From assembly GCF_014649495.1 (NCBI RefSeq), contig NZ_BMTD01000010.1:75067-139066 (forward strand): a stretch of 64,000 nucleotides of DNA, written 5' to 3'. The first letter of the stretch is position 1, and the number at the start of each line of letters is the position of its first letter. The translations under genes were made by a program, and so were the position numbers. This stretch comes from Streptomyces filipinensis. Lineage in GTDB: Bacteria > Actinomycetota > Actinomycetes > Streptomycetales > Streptomycetaceae. The notes beneath the pieces were generated by a model. That model had not been told where the DNA came from and did no database searches. It was given only the letters and a program-made list of their open reading frames with translations. Below are positions 50,174-58,432 of the stretch, piece after piece.

Positions 50174-50572
50174 ATGGAGACACCCGCACACGACGACCTG
50201 CCGACGCCGGCCCAGCAGGCGCTGGACGCGCTGGCCACGAACGCCGAGGACCAGGCCGCGCTGGACGTCCTCGCCCACAGCGACGTACTCGTCCCCGTCC
50301 CGGACGACGCGATCGACGGAGAGGGCGCCGACGCCACGAGCGTGGCCCTGCCCGTCCTCGAACAGCCCGGCGGAGACCCGGTCGTCCCCGTGTTCACCAC
50401 CGAGGGCGAGATGGCCGAACTGCTGCCGTTCGTCTCCCGCTACCGCCTCATACCGCTGGGCGCCCTGGCCTCCCAATGGCCCGAGGAGGATCTCTCGCTG
50501 GCCATCGACGGCAACTCCACCCACGCCCTGACCCTCACGTCACAGGGGGTCCGCACGCTGCTGGCCCGATGA
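50174..50572 (+). CDS. SseB-like protein
   Basis: 132 residues. Contains LDALATNAEDQAALDVLAHSDVLVPVPDD, VVPVFTTEGEMAELLPFVSRY and LSLAIDGNSTHALTLT, the usual SseB N-terminal-domain pattern. These small actinobacterial proteins have no established function. The ATG lies after CTGGGGATCTGCC; a longer frame from 50078 is unlikely. Confidence 0.75.
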   Translation: METPAHDDLPTPAQQALDALATNAEDQAALDVLAHSDVLVPVPDDAIDGEGADATSVALPVLEQPGGDPVVPVFTTEGEMAELLPFVSRYRLIPLGALASQWPEEDLSLAIDGNSTHALTLTSQGVRTLLAR

Positions 50573-50619
50573 CGAGCGGCCCGTAGGGCGCCCACTCCCT
50601 CGGGCGTGAAAATGGGCCC

Positions 50620-51744
50620 ATGGAATACATCTCCGGCGCGGCCGGAGCCGTCATCCTCGTCCTGGTCCTCAGCAGCATCATCCGCACGCTGGTGGTACCG
50701 CGAGGCCTCTACTCCGTGCTGGTGTTCCGGCTCTGGTGGACGCTGCGCCGGCTCCTGCGGCTCCTCGCCGTCCGCAAGGACTACGCCGCGATCGACCGCG
50801 CCCAGACCTGGCTCGCCCCGCTGATGCTCATCGGCATGCTCACCGCCTGGCTCGCCGGGGCGCTGCTGGGCTTCGGCCTCCTGCTGTACGCGCTGTCCCC
50901 GCTGTCCTGGACCAACGCCTTCCGGGAAGCGGGGTCCAGCCTGTTCACGCTCGGCTTCGCCAGCGGCGCCCGGCTGAAACTGTCGGTGCTGGACTTCGTC
51001 GCCGCGGCCACCGGACCGGTCCTGATCGCCCTGCAGATCGCCTACCTGCCCACTCTGTACGCGGCCTACAACCGCCGCGAACTGGAGGTCACCCTGCTGC
51101 AGGCGCGGGCCGGCGAGCCCGCGTGGGGGCCGGAGATCCTCGCCCGGCAGTGGCTGGTCGACACCGAGACCGCGCTGCCGGCCCTCTACCGCGCCTGGGA
51201 GCGGCTCGCCTCGGACATGGGCGAGAGCCACTCGACGTACCCCGTCCTGCTGACCTTCCGTTCCCCGCGCCCGTACCGCAGCTGGCTGGTCGGGCTCGTC
51301 GCCGTGATGGACGCGGCCGCGACACACCTCGCCCTGGAGCCACGGCTCGCCCCGCCCGAGGCCCGGCTGGTGCTGCGGGCCGGCTTCACGGCCCTGCGCG
51401 ACATCGCGCGTGCCCTGCGCATCCCCTTCGACGCCGACCCGCCGCCGGACGCCTCCATCCGGCTCACCTTCGCGGAGTTCGACGCGGCCGTGGCGATGCT
51501 GGAGTCGGCCGGGTTCCGGGCCGAGCGTCGGCCGAAGGAGGCCTGGCCGCACTTCCGGGGCTGGCGGGTCAACTACGAGGCGATCGCCTACGAGCTGTGC
51601 CGCCGCTGTGACGCCGTACCCGCGCTGTGGACCGGTCCCCGGGACTTCCCCGACGGCCCGATCCCGCCGCTGCGTCCCGCCGACCGGCGCCCGGCCGACC
51701 CGCCCGGCGAAGGACGGCCGGAACTTCCCCCTGCCACCGGGTAG
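50620..51744 (+). CDS. Membrane protein with ion-channel-like architecture, unknown function
   Basis: 374 residues. An N-terminal helix (AGAVILVLVLSSIIRTLVV), two further helices around residues 68-100 and 125-145, and a re-entrant-looking segment SSLFTLGFASG between the last two, where potassium channels carry TVGYG. The selectivity filter itself is absent. A 230-residue cytoplasmic helical domain follows (LLQARAGEPAWGPEILARQW onward). Conserved-looking Trp/Tyr-rich C-terminus, then a Pro-rich tail. Not assignable to a known function. Confidence 0.7.
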   Translation: MEYISGAAGAVILVLVLSSIIRTLVVPRGLYSVLVFRLWWTLRRLLRLLAVRKDYAAIDRAQTWLAPLMLIGMLTAWLAGALLGFGLLLYALSPLSWTNAFREAGSSLFTLGFASGARLKLSVLDFVAAATGPVLIALQIAYLPTLYAAYNRRELEVTLLQARAGEPAWGPEILARQWLVDTETALPALYRAWERLASDMGESHSTYPVLLTFRSPRPYRSWLVGLVAVMDAAATHLALEPRLAPPEARLVLRAGFTALRDIARALRIPFDADPPPDASIRLTFAEFDAAVAMLESAGFRAERRPKEAWPHFRGWRVNYEAIAYELCRRCDAVPALWTGPRDFPDGPIPPLRPADRRPADPPGEGRPELPPATG

Positions 51745-51805
51745 TCCCCGGCCCGAGACGGGAAGGTCCCACCGGAGACGTATCCGTAAGCGTGGGAAGG
51801 AGCCG

Positions 51806-52702
51806 ATGCTCGTGAGGGTCGTCCTGCTGGGCACCGCCGCCGGGGGCGGCTTCCCGCAGTGGAACTGCGCCTGCGCGCTGTGCGCCGCCGCCCGGGACGG
51901 CAAGCTGCCCTCCCGCATGCAGGAGTGCGCCGCCGTCACCGGCAACGGCCGGGACTGGTGGCTGCTGAACGCCTCGCCGGACCTGCGCACCCAGCTCACC
52001 GCCACACCGGCGCTGTGGCCCGGCCCCGGTCCCCGGGACACCCCGCTGCGCGGTGTCCTGCTCACCGACGCGGAGGCCGACCACGTCACCGGCCTGTCCG
52101 AGCTGCGCGGAGCGGCGGACCTGAAGGTCTACGCCGCCCCGCCGGTCCGTGCCGTCCTGGCGCCCGCGCGCGCCGCGCTGGACCGCTACGCCCGCTGGGA
52201 ATGGGCGGACAGCCTGGCCGACGGCGGGTTCGTGCTGGCCGGCGGGCTGGTCGTCACGGCCCATCCGGTGGGCATGAAGATCCCGAAGTACGTGCCGGCG
52301 CCGACGCCGGACCCGGCCTGCCCGTGGGTGACGGCGTACCGTGTCGAGGACCTGGCCAGCGGGGGAGTGCTGGTGTACGCGCCGTGTGTGGGGGCCTGGA
52401 GTCCGGCGCTGGAGGAGCTGTGCGCCCAGGCCGACTGCGTCCTGCTGGACGGCACGTTCTTCGCGGCCGACGAGATGGGCACGGCGGTGCGGTCCGGCGC
52501 CGGGCAGGCCGCCATGGGTCACCTGCCCGTCACGGGCCCGGACGGCTCGCTCGCCGGCCTGGCCCGGCATCCCGGCGCACGCCGGATCTACACCCACCTC
52601 AACAACACGAACCCGCTCCTCGACCCGGCGTCGGCGGCACGCGCGCGTGCCGCAAAGGAGGGCGTGGAGGTCCTGCCCGACGGTGCGGAGCTGGTGCTCT
52701 AG
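51806..52702 (+). CDS. PqqB-like metallo-hydrolase
   Basis: 298 residues. The opening LGTAAGGGFPQWNCACALC (Cys21, 23 and 26) is the PqqB hallmark, with SPDLRTQL, LLTDAEADHVTGLSELR, GMKIPKYV and YTHLNNTNPLLD further on. PqqB is the metallo-beta-lactamase-fold oxygenase acting on the tyrosine of the PQQ precursor. No pqqA, C, D or E is visible in the window, so either the pathway is elsewhere or this is a re-purposed relative. ATG after GGAAGGAG. Convergent with marR, overlapping it by four bases. Confidence 0.82.
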   Translation: MLVRVVLLGTAAGGGFPQWNCACALCAAARDGKLPSRMQECAAVTGNGRDWWLLNASPDLRTQLTATPALWPGPGPRDTPLRGVLLTDAEADHVTGLSELRGAADLKVYAAPPVRAVLAPARAALDRYARWEWADSLADGGFVLAGGLVVTAHPVGMKIPKYVPAPTPDPACPWVTAYRVEDLASGGVLVYAPCVGAWSPALEELCAQADCVLLDGTFFAADEMGTAVRSGAGQAAMGHLPVTGPDGSLAGLARHPGARRIYTHLNNTNPLLDPASAARARAAKEGVEVLPDGAELVL

Positions 52703-53097
52703 CGTTCCTGCCCGGTCAGCATGCGCTCCAGCACGGCACGCTGCAGGGGCAGCACCTCGGCGTGCAGGGCGCGGCCCCTGGAGGTGAGCGCCACCCACAC
52801 CCCGCGCCGGTCCTCCGCGCACACCGAGCGCTCCACCAGCCCGTCCTTCTCCAGCCGGCCGATGAGCCGGGACAGCGCGCTCTGGCTGAGATGGACGCGG
52901 CCGACCAGGTTCTGCACCCGGCACTGGTCGCCCTGCGCGGGCGACTCGGCAGCCAGGATGTCCAGCACCTCGAAGTCGCTGGCACCCAGCCCGTGCGGGT
53001 GCAGAGCCCGGTCGATCTCGCACATCGTGTGCGCGTGCACCGCGAGGATGTCCCGCCACCGTTCCTCAAGCCGGGCGTCGGCCGTCTTGACTGCCAT
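52699..53097 (-). CDS. MarR-family transcriptional regulator
   Basis: 132 residues. Winged helix with HLSQSALSRLIGRLEKDGLV and the wing SVCAEDRRGVWVALTSRG. Homodimeric repressor expected. The same-strand VOC gene 72 bases upstream is the natural candidate partner. The AT-richer CATTGAGTGTGCAACTAG around 53130 may be its binding site. ATG start with weak ribosome site. Confidence 0.87.
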   Translation of the reverse strand: MAVKTADARLEERWRDILAVHAHTMCEIDRALHPHGLGASDFEVLDILAAESPAQGDQCRVQNLVGRVHLSQSALSRLIGRLEKDGLVERSVCAEDRRGVWVALTSRGRALHAEVLPLQRAVLERMLTGQER

Positions 53098-53169
53098 ACC
53101 CGCACCGTAGCACCGATCCAGCCAATCATTGAGTGTGCAACTAGTGCGGGTGTGCTTCGCGGCCGTGCC

Positions 53170-53520
53170 TCAGGCGGCCGGGTCCTGAAGGAGGCCGACG
53201 AGGTTGCCGTCGGCGTCCTTCACGGAGGCGATCAGCCGGCCGTTGCCGACGTCCCGCACGTCCTGGACGACTTCGGCACCCGCCTCCAGCAGCCCCGCGA
53301 GCCGCTCCCTGAGGTCGGTGACGTGCCAGAACGGCACCGGACCGGTCAGGCCCTGGGCATGCCCGTGCGGGTCGAGGCCGACGTCCTGCCCCTCGGCCTT
53401 GAAACCGACGTAGTAGGCCTCGTCGACATACGGCTCGACGCCCAGCAGGACGGTGAACAGGGCCTTGGCCCGGTCCTTGTCCTTGACGGGGTAGATGATC
53501 GTCTGCAGGCCGGCGGTCAT
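53170..53520 (-). CDS. VOC-family protein (glyoxalase/bleomycin-resistance fold)
   Basis: 116 residues making one VOC module: TIIYPVKDKDRAKALFTVLLG, YVGFKAEGQDVGLDP, WHVTDLRERLAGLLEAGA and SVKDADGNLVGLLQD. May bind a drug or catalyse a small-molecule reaction; no specific family recognised. GGAGAG precedes the ATG. Confidence 0.8.
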   Translation of the reverse strand: MTAGLQTIIYPVKDKDRAKALFTVLLGVEPYVDEAYYVGFKAEGQDVGLDPHGHAQGLTGPVPFWHVTDLRERLAGLLEAGAEVVQDVRDVGNGRLIASVKDADGNLVGLLQDPAA

Positions 53521-53619
53521 GGGACTCTCCTTCTGGGGTGCGTGGCCCGGCGGGTCGTCCGCCGGTGCACTTCACGCTAAGGCCGGGGAGCCCGCCATGG
53601 CTTCTCCGATCCTGACCGT

Positions 53620-54759
53620 TCAAGGCCGGGCGGCCCCTGTCCGCTCAAGCTCCTGGGTGGCCGTGCAGCCTTTCTGGCTCGTCCGGCCGAGGCAGCCCCA
53701 CCCCGTCGCCGGTACGTACCTGAAGTACTGGACGGGCTTGTGCGGTACGGCCTCGGTCGTGAACGTGCCCGTACCGTTCGGGATGCGCTGCGTGTGGGGG
53801 CCGGACGTGTCGGTGTACGAGACGCTGATGTGCCACTTGCACGTCTGGACGGAGACCTCGGGCTGGATACGCAACGGCATGTTCGCCTGGCCGTTGCCCA
53901 GGTCTACGGCGTTGTGGCGGAAGTACAGCTCCCCCTGGGACTCGCCCTCGTCGAGGACGTACGGCCCGTGCGGTCGGTTCGCCGACCCGCCGGACAGGTC
54001 CCACATCAGGCCCTGCCGGGGCTCGGAGCCGGCCGGTGGTATGTCGACCACGGTCTGCGCGGTGGGTGCGCTGCACATGTCCTTCACGGCGGTCATGCCA
54101 TTGATTGTGAGCCCGGCGGTGCGGTCGCTGTTCAGATTCAGGTTGAACGTCTGAGTCATGCCCTCCGGTACGCGATGACCGTCCTCCAGAGGTTTCTGGA
54201 AGGTCTGGGGGTACTCGACGATCCGGCCGCCGAGACGCTTCAGGAGCGTCCAGACCTGCGAGGCATCACCCTTTGTGGCCGTGAGGGTGGCCTGTTCCCG
54301 CGCGGTCAGCGGGCGGTCAAGGAGCACGACGACCGATTCGGGCATGTCCTGTGCGTAGTCACGGGGGGTGATGGTCGAGACGAAGGCGGGGAGTTCGTCG
54401 TCGACGGACTTCTCCGCCTTCTTGTCCGAGCGGGCTCGGTCGGTGGCCGTGGTCCGGTCCAGCTCGTAGTTCGCGTAGTAGGCGAACAGGATTCCGCCCA
54501 GGACGACGACCGCCGCGACCATCACGTACAGCACGCGGTGTCTGGGCGGAAGTGAGCGGAGCCCAGGAAGGCGTTCGTCGGCCAGGACGTGCCAGGCGGT
54601 CCGTCCGGGCGACGGGGCGGGGGCCTCCGGCTCGGGCTCCGGGGCGCCGTTGTGGACGGGGTCGGCGCGCGGTGCGGGGACAGGCCCTACGGCATCTCCC
54701 CCGGGCCGCGGTGGGCCCGGGTCGGACGACGGCGGTGGGACGGGTGGAGTCGTGGACAT
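53620..54759 (-). CDS. Single-pass membrane protein with extracytoplasmic domain, unknown function
   Basis: 379 residues. A Pro-rich cytoplasmic N-terminus (about 1-70) precedes one membrane helix (VLYVMVAAVVVLGGILFAYY, residues 77-96). A 280-residue exterior domain contains three to four cysteines (VKDMCSAPT, SVQTCKWH, GWGCLGRTSQKGC). No known fold recognised. The ATG at 54759 follows GGGGG. Separated by 99 bases from the propeller lipoprotein on the same strand, with which it may form an envelope pair. Confidence 0.75.
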   Translation of the reverse strand: MSTTPPVPPPSSDPGPPRPGGDAVGPVPAPRADPVHNGAPEPEPEAPAPSPGRTAWHVLADERLPGLRSLPPRHRVLYVMVAAVVVLGGILFAYYANYELDRTTATDRARSDKKAEKSVDDELPAFVSTITPRDYAQDMPESVVVLLDRPLTAREQATLTATKGDASQVWTLLKRLGGRIVEYPQTFQKPLEDGHRVPEGMTQTFNLNLNSDRTAGLTINGMTAVKDMCSAPTAQTVVDIPPAGSEPRQGLMWDLSGGSANRPHGPYVLDEGESQGELYFRHNAVDLGNGQANMPLRIQPEVSVQTCKWHISVSYTDTSGPHTQRIPNGTGTFTTEAVPHKPVQYFRYVPATGWGCLGRTSQKGCTATQELERTGAARP

Positions 54760-54858
54760 GGAATCCCCCAGGTTTTCCTGCGACCGAAACGCGTGGCCTC
54801 GCCAACCGCTCGCGCCGAGAACGGGTTTCAGCACCCTAGGACAGGACGGCTCGGACAA

Positions 54859-56100
54859 CTACCCCGGCGGAGCGGGCGTAGAGACGGATGCGGAGGGTGA
54901 TGCGGGGCCTGCCCCGGTGGCCGCGTCCAGCGCGTACACGTTCTTGTCGAAGTTGCCGGTGTACACCAGTCCGCCGACGACCGCGGGCGACGACACGCCC
55001 ATGTCCCGCATGCGCGAGGCCCACTTCTTCACCCCGGTGGCCGCGTCCAGGGCGCACAGGCCGGATCCCACGCTGACGTACACCATCCCGCCGGCCACTG
55101 CGGGCGACCCGCCTGTGCCGTTGAGGTCGGACGTCCACCTCCTGGCCCCGGTGGCCGCGCTCAGGGCGTGCACGCTCAGGTCGCTGTTGACGTACACCAC
55201 CCCGCCGACGACCGCGGGCGTTGCACCGATCGTTTCGCCGCCGGTCGAGAAGGACCACCTCTTGGTACCGGTGGCCGCGTGCAGCGCGTACATGTGCCCG
55301 TCGTTGCTGCCGATGTACACCACCCCGTCGACGACCGCGGGCGACGACTCGACCTCACGGAGGGTCGTGAAGGCCCATTGTCTGGCGCTGCTGGCCGCGT
55401 CCAGGGCGTACACGTTCCTGTCGGTGCTGCCGATGTACACCACCCCGTCGACGACCGCAGGTGACGACTTCACCCAGCTGCCGGTCTGGAAAGACCACTT
55501 CTTCGCGCCCGTGGCCGCGTCCAGCGCGTACACATAGCCGTCATAGCTGCCGATGTACACGACCCCGCCGACGACGGCGGGGGTCGAACGGACCTCGTTG
55601 CCGGTGGGGGTGGCCCATTTCCGTGCGCCGGTGGCCGCGTCCAGGGCGTAGACGTGCTTGTCGTCGCTGCCGATGTACACGACCCCGCCGACGACGGCGG
55701 GGGTCGAACGGACCTCGTTGCCGGTGGGGGTGGCCCACTTCTGTGCGCCGGTGGCCGCGTCCAGGGCGTAGACGTGCTTGTCGTCGCTGCCGATGTACAC
55801 GACCCCGCCGACGACCGCGGGCGACGATCTCACCTCGCCAAGGGTGGCGTGGCGCCACGGACGGGGTGGGTCGGCATCCCCGCCACCACGGCCGCCACCA
55901 CCACTACCGCCCCGACCGCCGCCACCACCGCAGCCGGCCGTGATGACGGCGCCGGCACCGAGACCGAAGCGCAGGGCTGCGCGGCGGGTGAGGTGCCCCG
56001 GCCCCGGCTGCCTGTCCGCGGCCGCTCCCCGCACTTGACCCACGAGCTGTCGCACGCGGTGCCCGGACTGCGTGCTGATGACATCGGCAGGACGATTCAC
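54859..56100 (-). CDS. PQQ-like (BamB-type) eight-repeat beta-propeller lipoprotein
   Basis: 413 residues. A twin-arginine plus lipobox N-terminus (TRRAALRFG, then ITAGC with Cys57) is followed by a Gly linker and eight repeats of about 40 residues of the form SSPAVVGGVVYIGS, VYALDAATGAKKW. Eight blades should close one propeller, exposed outside the membrane. Despite the PQQ_2-type repeats, no PQQ-binding residues are evident; a scaffold or carbohydrate/protein-binding role is as likely. GTG start uncertain because no ribosome site is seen and internal GTGs exist near residues 16-23. Confidence 0.83.
   Translation of the reverse strand: MNRPADVISTQSGHRVRQLVGQVRGAAADRQPGPGHLTRRAALRFGLGAGAVITAGCGGGGGRGGSGGGGRGGGDADPPRPWRHATLGEVRSSPAVVGGVVYIGSDDKHVYALDAATGAQKWATPTGNEVRSTPAVVGGVVYIGSDDKHVYALDAATGARKWATPTGNEVRSTPAVVGGVVYIGSYDGYVYALDAATGAKKWSFQTGSWVKSSPAVVDGVVYIGSTDRNVYALDAASSARQWAFTTLREVESSPAVVDGVVYIGSNDGHMYALHAATGTKRWSFSTGGETIGATPAVVGGVVYVNSDLSVHALSAATGARRWTSDLNGTGGSPAVAGGMVYVSVGSGLCALDAATGVKKWASRMRDMGVSSPAVVGGLVYTGNFDKNVYALDAATGAGPASPSASVSTPAPPG
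55541..55820. repeat. Near-identical 120-bp tandem repeats inside the propeller gene
   Basis: 55561-55680 and 55681-55800 differ at only a few of 120 positions, mostly near 55618-55623 and 55738-55743, and a third partial copy continues on either side. The blades outside this stretch are much more diverged. Confidence 0.85.
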
Positions 56101-56243
56101 ATGGCGACGATATGGGTCACTGTCGTGGCCGGCAGCGGTTTCGGCCGACGTTCACATCGTCTCCCCTCCACAGCACGGCCACGAGGCGGCCGTGCTGATC
56201 GCGCCCACAACGAGCGGCTACGACCCGCACTTGCCCGAAAGAC

Positions 56244-56606
56244 CTACCTCACCCTCGCTTCCCTCCCCGGGGCGGTCCTCCGCTCGCGTCCCCAGGAAGC
56301 CAGCGGCTGGAGAGCGGCGTTGAGGCGCGTGCCGTCCTCGGTGAGCGAGTACTCGACGCGGGGCGGCACCTCTTCATAGGCGACGCGGCGCACGACGCCG
56401 TCCGATTCCATCTCGCGCAGATGAGAGGCCAGCACCTTCTCGGTGATGCCCGGAAGCAGCCGGCGCAGCTCCCCGAAGCGGCGGTGGGGGTGTTCCTGAA
56501 GTGCCCAGAGAATCAACACCTTCCACCTGCCCCCGATCACCTCCATCGCGGTGTCGATCCCGCAGACGTGTCCGTCTGGTGCGCCCGGCCGGTTCAGCGT
56601 CGTCAT
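56244..56606 (-). CDS. HxlR-family transcriptional regulator
   Basis: 120 residues. Typical opening CGIDTAMEVIGGRWKVLILWAL, recognition helix KVLASHLREMESDGVV and a wing VAYEEVPPRVEYSLTEDG. ATG at 56606 follows AAGGGG; a GTG two codons earlier is possible. Divergent from the imine-reductase-like gene, with a palindrome AAGTGCGTACTT (56657-56668) between them, so it probably controls that enzyme in response to a reactive small molecule. Confidence 0.9.
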   Translation of the reverse strand: MTTLNRPGAPDGHVCGIDTAMEVIGGRWKVLILWALQEHPHRRFGELRRLLPGITEKVLASHLREMESDGVVRRVAYEEVPPRVEYSLTEDGTRLNAALQPLASWGRERRTAPGREARVR

Positions 56607-56656
56607 GCCCACCCCTTCTGACGTGCTCGCTCACCCCGAGGTAACCACCCACTCCG

Positions 56657-56668
56657 AAGTGCGTACTT
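56657..56668. promoter_or_regulatory. Candidate HxlR operator
   Basis: AAGTGCGTACTT, an inverted repeat of AAGT around GCGT in the 96-base divergent region. Confidence 0.4.
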
Positions 56669-56702
56669 GATCACCCACGGGCCTGTGGCCAGCCTAATCG
56701 GC

Positions 56703-57584
56703 ATGGCACACAACACCGTTGAGAAGACCTCCGTCACGCTGCTGGGCCTCGGCGCGATGGGCAGCGCGCTGGCCCGCACCTGGCTTGCCGCCGGCCACCC
56801 GCTCACCGTCTGGAACCGCACGCCGGCCCGCGCCGCCGCGCTCGCCGCCGAGGGCGCGAGCGTCGCGGACAGCGCCGCTGAGGCGGTGGCGGCGAACACC
56901 CTCGTCATCGTCTGTCTGCGGGACGACGCCTCGGTCGGCGAGACGCTGTCCGGCACCGATCTGGCCGGCAGGGACGTGGTCAACCTGACCACCGGTACCC
57001 CTGCCCAGGCCCGCGTCCGCGCCGCGTGGGCACGTGACCGCGGCGCCCGCTACCTGGACGGCGGGATCATGGCTGTCCCTCCGATGATCGGTGCCCCAGG
57101 GGCCGGCGGTCACGTCTTCTACAGCGGCTCGCGGGAACTGCTCGAACGGCACCAGGACACGCTGGGCGTCCCGGCCGGCACCACCTACGTCGGTGAGGAC
57201 GCCGGTTTCGCAGCCCTGTACGACGTGGCCCTGCTCAGCGCCATGTACGGGATGTTCGCCGGGACCGCGCACGCCTTCGCGCTGATCCGCAAGGAGGGCA
57301 TCGACCCCGCGACGCTCGCTCCGCTGCTCGCCGACTGGCTCGTCGCCATGGCCCCGGCGGTTCACCAGACCGCCGACCAGCTGCGGACCGGTGACTACAC
57401 CAGGGGTGTCGTCTCCCGTCTCGCCATGCAGGTGGCCGGCACGCCGACCTTCCTGAGGACCGCCGAGGAGCAGGGCGTCAGCGCGGAACTGCTCAGCCCC
57501 TACTTCGAGCTGATGCGCCGCCGCCTGGCCGAGGGCGGCGGCGACGAGAGCCTGACGGGCCTGATCGACCTGCTGGCGCGCTGA
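56703..57584 (+). CDS. NADPH-dependent imine reductase-like / beta-hydroxyacid dehydrogenase family oxidoreductase
   Basis: 293 residues. N-terminal Rossmann fold LLGLGAMGSALARTW with NRTPAR following, as in NADPH enzymes. The stretch LDGGIMAVPPMIGAPGA is the imine-reductase signature within the 6-phosphogluconate/3-hydroxyisobutyrate dehydrogenase superfamily, and the catalytic Lys of the dehydrogenases is not evident. It likely reduces a cyclic imine or related carbonyl. ATG start at 56703, divergent from hxlR. A hairpin follows at 57627-57670. Confidence 0.82.
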   Translation: MAHNTVEKTSVTLLGLGAMGSALARTWLAAGHPLTVWNRTPARAAALAAEGASVADSAAEAVAANTLVIVCLRDDASVGETLSGTDLAGRDVVNLTTGTPAQARVRAAWARDRGARYLDGGIMAVPPMIGAPGAGGHVFYSGSRELLERHQDTLGVPAGTTYVGEDAGFAALYDVALLSAMYGMFAGTAHAFALIRKEGIDPATLAPLLADWLVAMAPAVHQTADQLRTGDYTRGVVSRLAMQVAGTPTFLRTAEEQGVSAELLSPYFELMRRRLAEGGGDESLTGLIDLLAR

Positions 57585-57626
57585 CCAGCCCGGCGGGGGC
57601 CGTCCCCCCGTTCGCAGCTGAGAAGA

Positions 57627-57670
57627 GCGAAGGCCCCGCGCCGATGATGACTCGGGTGCGGGACCTTCGC
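57627..57670. terminator. Hairpin after the oxidoreductase gene
   Basis: Stem GCGAAGGCCCCGC (57627-57639) with GCGGGACCTTCGC (57658-57670), 13 bp with one mismatch, 42 bases past the stop. It is also in the right place to end the converging remnant. Confidence 0.6.
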
Positions 57671-57672
57671 CG

Positions 57673-57975
57673 TCAGGGCTTCCTCGGGCTGCTCCCGGCC
57701 GGAAGCCGTACGGCGCTTGAACCACACCGGGGTCGCGCCGGCCACGAGCAGGAGCGCGCCCAGTCCGGCGACGATGCCGGCCTGCGTGCCCCCGCCCCCA
57801 TCGTCGTCACCCATGCCGGGCGGGGTGGGTCCGTTGCTGATCCCGGCCGAGGCCGTCGGCTCGGGCGACGACGTCCGAGACGGCGTGCCGGCCGGCTCCC
57901 CGGTCGGGGACGGCTTGTGGAAGCGGAGCTTGGTGATGTTCCGCTTGGGCGACTTCGGGTCGTTGGCCGCCTCAC
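57673..57975 (-). pseudogene. C-terminal tail of a secreted membrane-anchored protein
   Basis: Minus-strand reading gives EAANDPKSPKRNITKLRFHK, a Ser/Pro/Thr-rich linker, then a membrane helix AGIVAGLGALLLVAGATPVW and a basic end FKRRTASGREQPEEA: the stalk and anchor of an exported protein, such as a mycosin-type protease or wall-anchored enzyme. No 5' part is present: the frame has a stop immediately upstream, and the last codons are shifted by one base relative to the probable natural stop at 57673. Confidence 0.5.
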
Positions 57976-58362
57976 AGCCTCACCCAGATCACCCGCGTCC
58001 ACCCCCCGGCCCCGCCGCGCTACGACCAGCACACCATCCTCACCGCACCGGGCCACGACCCTGCCCGTGCCCGCGAAGTGGTCAGTGAACCACCCACCGT
58101 TGCCGCCGGCGTGGAAGAACTCCCGTCCATCCCGCGTCTGTACCTGCGCACACCCCACACCCTCGACGACCTCAACACCGTCACTGTCGGTTGCTGGGGC
58201 ACCGCTGTGCAGATCAACGACCCCGCGTTCGCCGAGAACGGCACCACCGGCTACAGCCTCGACAACGCCTTCGAGTACCAGGCCCAGGCGCATCCCGAAG
58301 TGCGCGTCCTGGCCGTCTGCGAACAGGACGAGATGGACGAGGTCTGGCGGCCGGAGGACTGA
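57976..58362 (+). pseudogene. 5'-truncated gene, C-terminal part of an unknown soluble protein
   Basis: An open frame without a credible start, ending in 128 sensible residues (SLTQITRVHPPAPPRYDQHT onward, with VTVGCWGTAVQIND and VRVLAVCEQDEMDEVW). A GTG at 58078 could start a 94-residue product but has no ribosome site and lies mid-domain. It meets the tail fragment of the opposite strand head to head. Family not recognised. Confidence 0.5.
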
Positions 58363-58432
58363 AACGACGTGCGACTTCCACAGGCGCCCGAGGCGAGGTC
58401 GGATCCGGCATGCGCCTCGAAGCTGAGCGACG

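Noticed and set aside
57500..57672. Downstream extension of the anchor-tail remnant into the oxidoreductase gene
   Set aside because: Beyond the hairpin the frame reads antisense to a real gene; the natural end is probably the out-of-frame stop at 57673.
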